A stretch of DNA of 64,000 nucleotides from JAUWPO01 sp965603285 (GTDB lineage: Bacteria > Chloroflexota > Anaerolineae > Anaerolineales > UBA4823): contig CBFDCK010000002.1 in the NCBI GenBank assembly GCA_965603285.1, positions 1 to 64,000 on the forward strand, written 5' to 3'. The position numbers were made by a program, and so were the translations under genes. This document shows, piece after piece, positions 62,651 through 64,000 of this stretch (position 1 is its first letter; every line of letters starts with the position of its first letter). The notes below the pieces were generated by a model, which saw nothing but the letters and a program-made list of their open reading frames with translations, had not been told where the DNA came from and did not search any database.

Positions 62651-64000
62651 TCATATTTTATGTGTACCGTATGAATTCAAAGACATCGATTGTATATATC
62701 TATTAATAAACATCTGGTCCTTTTCAAGATCAATCTGTTGGGCGTACCTAGCTAGCTTTTCCCCCAATGCAAAACCATCATCCGAAAGAAACATCGCCGC
62801 CCCCATCCCGGCCCCATTTGGTACAGCTTCAACCACTTCTGAAATAACCGGTGGGATCAATCCTAAACCGATTGCGGCGGATATATCCACTTGGCCGCCA
62901 AAGGAACCAGTCAAAATAACTCGCTCTAAGTCATCTGGGGATAGATTTATTCGGGACATAAGCGTATCTATGGTGGCGCGTATTGCGCCCTTCGCTTTTT
63001 GTAGTTCACGGATATCCCATTGAGTTAGCCATAAATTATCGTCTTCTGTGAGCTGAATTCTGCGTACGCCGCGTTGATCAATGCCAATACGATTCGTTAA
63101 TATCGAAGGTTCACTCATTATGCGCCCATTGGGTGCAACAACTCCCCACCGACGTAATTCATCCACCAGACTGAGAAGTCCAGAACCTGTGAGCCCAACC
63201 GGAGTTTCGTTCCCAATAGTCTCAAAGAGTATATTTTCTCCATCAATTTGTACTTTTACAATCCCGCCATCGACTGCTCGTGTACCACAGGAGATCATCA
63301 CCCCTTCGAACGCGGGGCCTGCCGCTGTTGAAGCCGTCAGAATTCTTTTACCGTCGGTAATCATTACTTCACCATTAGTTCCAAGATCAATAGCCGCCAT
63401 AGGTCCTGGTGGTTCTTCAAATCCAAAAAAAGCTAAACAAGCCAATGCATCCGATCCAACAAATCCACCGATTAATGGCGGCATCCTAACACGAACTCTC
63501 TCAGGAAATATCCCGCCTAAGAGTGATCCGGCATCCAATATAGATTCCTTCTTGTATGGTTGAAAAGGATTAACCGCTATCGTATCTAACGGAAATTTTG
63601 CGATTAAGTGGTGCATTACAACATTACCCACAATTATGCCTCGTTCCACTTGGTTTCGAATCTTGGATGAAAGCCGGAGAGCATCGATTGCTTGGTTGAT
63701 AGACGACAAAGCCAGGTTGTGAAGCCTTTCGTAGGTGATTGGGTCTCTACGGGCAGCAGCCAGTCGTGAAATTACATCCGCCCCATAAATGGACTGCTGA
63801 TTTAGGACTGCCCCACCAGCACAAACCTCACCATTGTCAAGCGTCGTCAGAAACGCTGCCACAGTAGTAGAACCCAGGTCTATTGCTAAACCCAAGGGCA
63901 ACCCCCCTTTTTTATAGCGATTGCTGGCACGAAACACCTTATCCGAATAAACAAGAATCGGTGATAATAAGACTTCTAGATTTTCTTGAACGCGCGTCCG
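62651..64000 (-). CDS. Corrinoid activator-type ASKHA ATPase (RamA/AcsV C-terminal part), cut by the window end
   Basis: The frame is open to position 64000 (RTRVQENLEVLLSPILVYSD upstream of the GTG at 63937), so the N-terminal part, probably a [2Fe-2S] domain, lies outside. The visible part has GLAIDLGSTTVAAFLTTL (ATPase phosphate-1), GPMAAIDLGTNGEVMITDG, AGPAFEGVM and GSGLLSLVDEL. It belongs to the same DUF4445 family as the activator at 52690 but is clearly a separate paralogue. A typical role is ATP-driven reactivation of a corrinoid methyltransferase. The terminator at 62312 shows it is a separate transcription unit. Confidence 0.85.
   Translation of the reverse strand, partial: RTRVQENLEVLLSPILVYSDKVFRASNRYKKGGLPLGLAIDLGSTTVAAFLTTLDNGEVCAGGAVLNQQSIYGADVISRLAAARRDPITYERLHNLALSSINQAIDALRLSSKIRNQVERGIIVGNVVMHHLIAKFPLDTIAVNPFQPYKKESILDAGSLLGGIFPERVRVRMPPLIGGFVGSDALACLAFFGFEEPPGPMAAIDLGTNGEVMITDGKRILTASTAAGPAFEGVMISCGTRAVDGGIVKVQIDGENILFETIGNETPVGLTGSGLLSLVDELRRWGVVAPNGRIMSEPSILTNRIGIDQRGVRRIQLTEDDNLWLTQWDIRELQKAKGAIRATIDTLMSRINLSPDDLERVILTGSFGGQVDISAAIGLGLIPPVISEVVEAVPNGAGMGAAMFLSDDGFALGEKLARYAQQIDLEKDQMFINRYIQSMSLNSYGTHKI

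Noticed and set aside
1..64000. CRISPR arrays, rRNA genes, prophage or integrase genes, origin of replication
   Set aside because: I saw no regularly spaced repeats, rRNA signatures, phage structural genes or a tyrosine/serine recombinase, and no DnaA-box cluster in the sequence.

Overview
The window looks like chromosomal DNA of an anaerobic, acetyl-CoA-pathway bacterium, most likely a Chloroflexota (Anaerolineae-like) lineage. This assignment is an inference from gene content: bacterial-type CODH/ACS, FeoAB, many Gfo/Idh and ROK genes, UroD-like proteins in a sugar cluster, and a lipoprotein solute-binding protein. No rRNA is present to confirm it. Flanking DNA is AT-rich, while the central sugar block (about 22-46.7 kb) is visibly richer in G+C.

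Layout. 0.1-1.6 kb: tatA and a thioredoxin-VKOR disulfide-forming membrane protein. 1.8-7.9 kb: a complete hydrogenase maturation operon, hypA-B-F-C-D-E, with no hydrogenase structural gene in view. 7.9-10.7 kb (minus): feoA-feoB plus a methyltransferase. 11-21.4 kb: housekeeping and stress genes: a RelA/SpoT enzyme, a secreted two-repeat protein, an ECF sigma factor with a zinc-finger partner, NnrE, a TSUP exporter with a UspA pair, and a lipoprotein PBP. 22-46.7 kb: a large sugar-catabolism block. It has a minus module (Gfo/Idh, DeoC, Gfo/Idh, isomerase, ROK), a second ROK kinase divergent from a GntR regulator, a plus module (isomerase, Gfo/Idh, DeoC), an IS30 element, a ribose-type ABC importer whose binding protein is an in-frame tandem fusion, and a tight operon of unusual genes (Gfo/Idh, UroD-like, HAD, deoxyhypusine-synthase-like, PfkB kinase, GmhA-like SIS isomerase, second UroD-like). 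47.1 kb: tRNA-Asp. 47.4-64 kb (minus): GDH-CBS fusion, an unrecognised 422-aa protein, panB, and the carbonyl branch of the Wood-Ljungdahl pathway (acsE, acsV-like activator, acsC, an acsB-acsD fusion, cooS/acsA, an HMA-like protein), with a second corrinoid-activator-type gene running off the window end.

Main observations. (1) The sugar block lies immediately downstream of the 3' end of tRNA-Asp. A degenerate copy of that tRNA 3' end sits at about 21671-21697, at the other edge of the block, so the whole 25 kb looks like a tRNA-associated genomic island that has lost its integrase. (2) The cluster from 39.7 to 46.7 kb joins ADP-heptose-type activities (isomerase, kinase, phosphatase) to two corrinoid-methyltransferase-like UroD homologues and a DHS-like protein; I know no described pathway with this composition and regard it as the best candidate for an undescribed system. 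(3) The A-cluster acetyl-CoA synthase subunit is fused to the corrinoid protein small subunit. (4) Several gaps hold short coding-like remnants that resemble one another.

Metabolic reading (inference): sugars imported by the ABC system are oxidised, isomerised and cleaved by the Gfo/Idh, isomerase, kinase and DeoC enzymes. Reducing equivalents can be disposed of by CO2 reduction through CODH/ACS. The Hyp proteins, FeoAB and corrinoid activators supply metal-centre assembly and reactivation.
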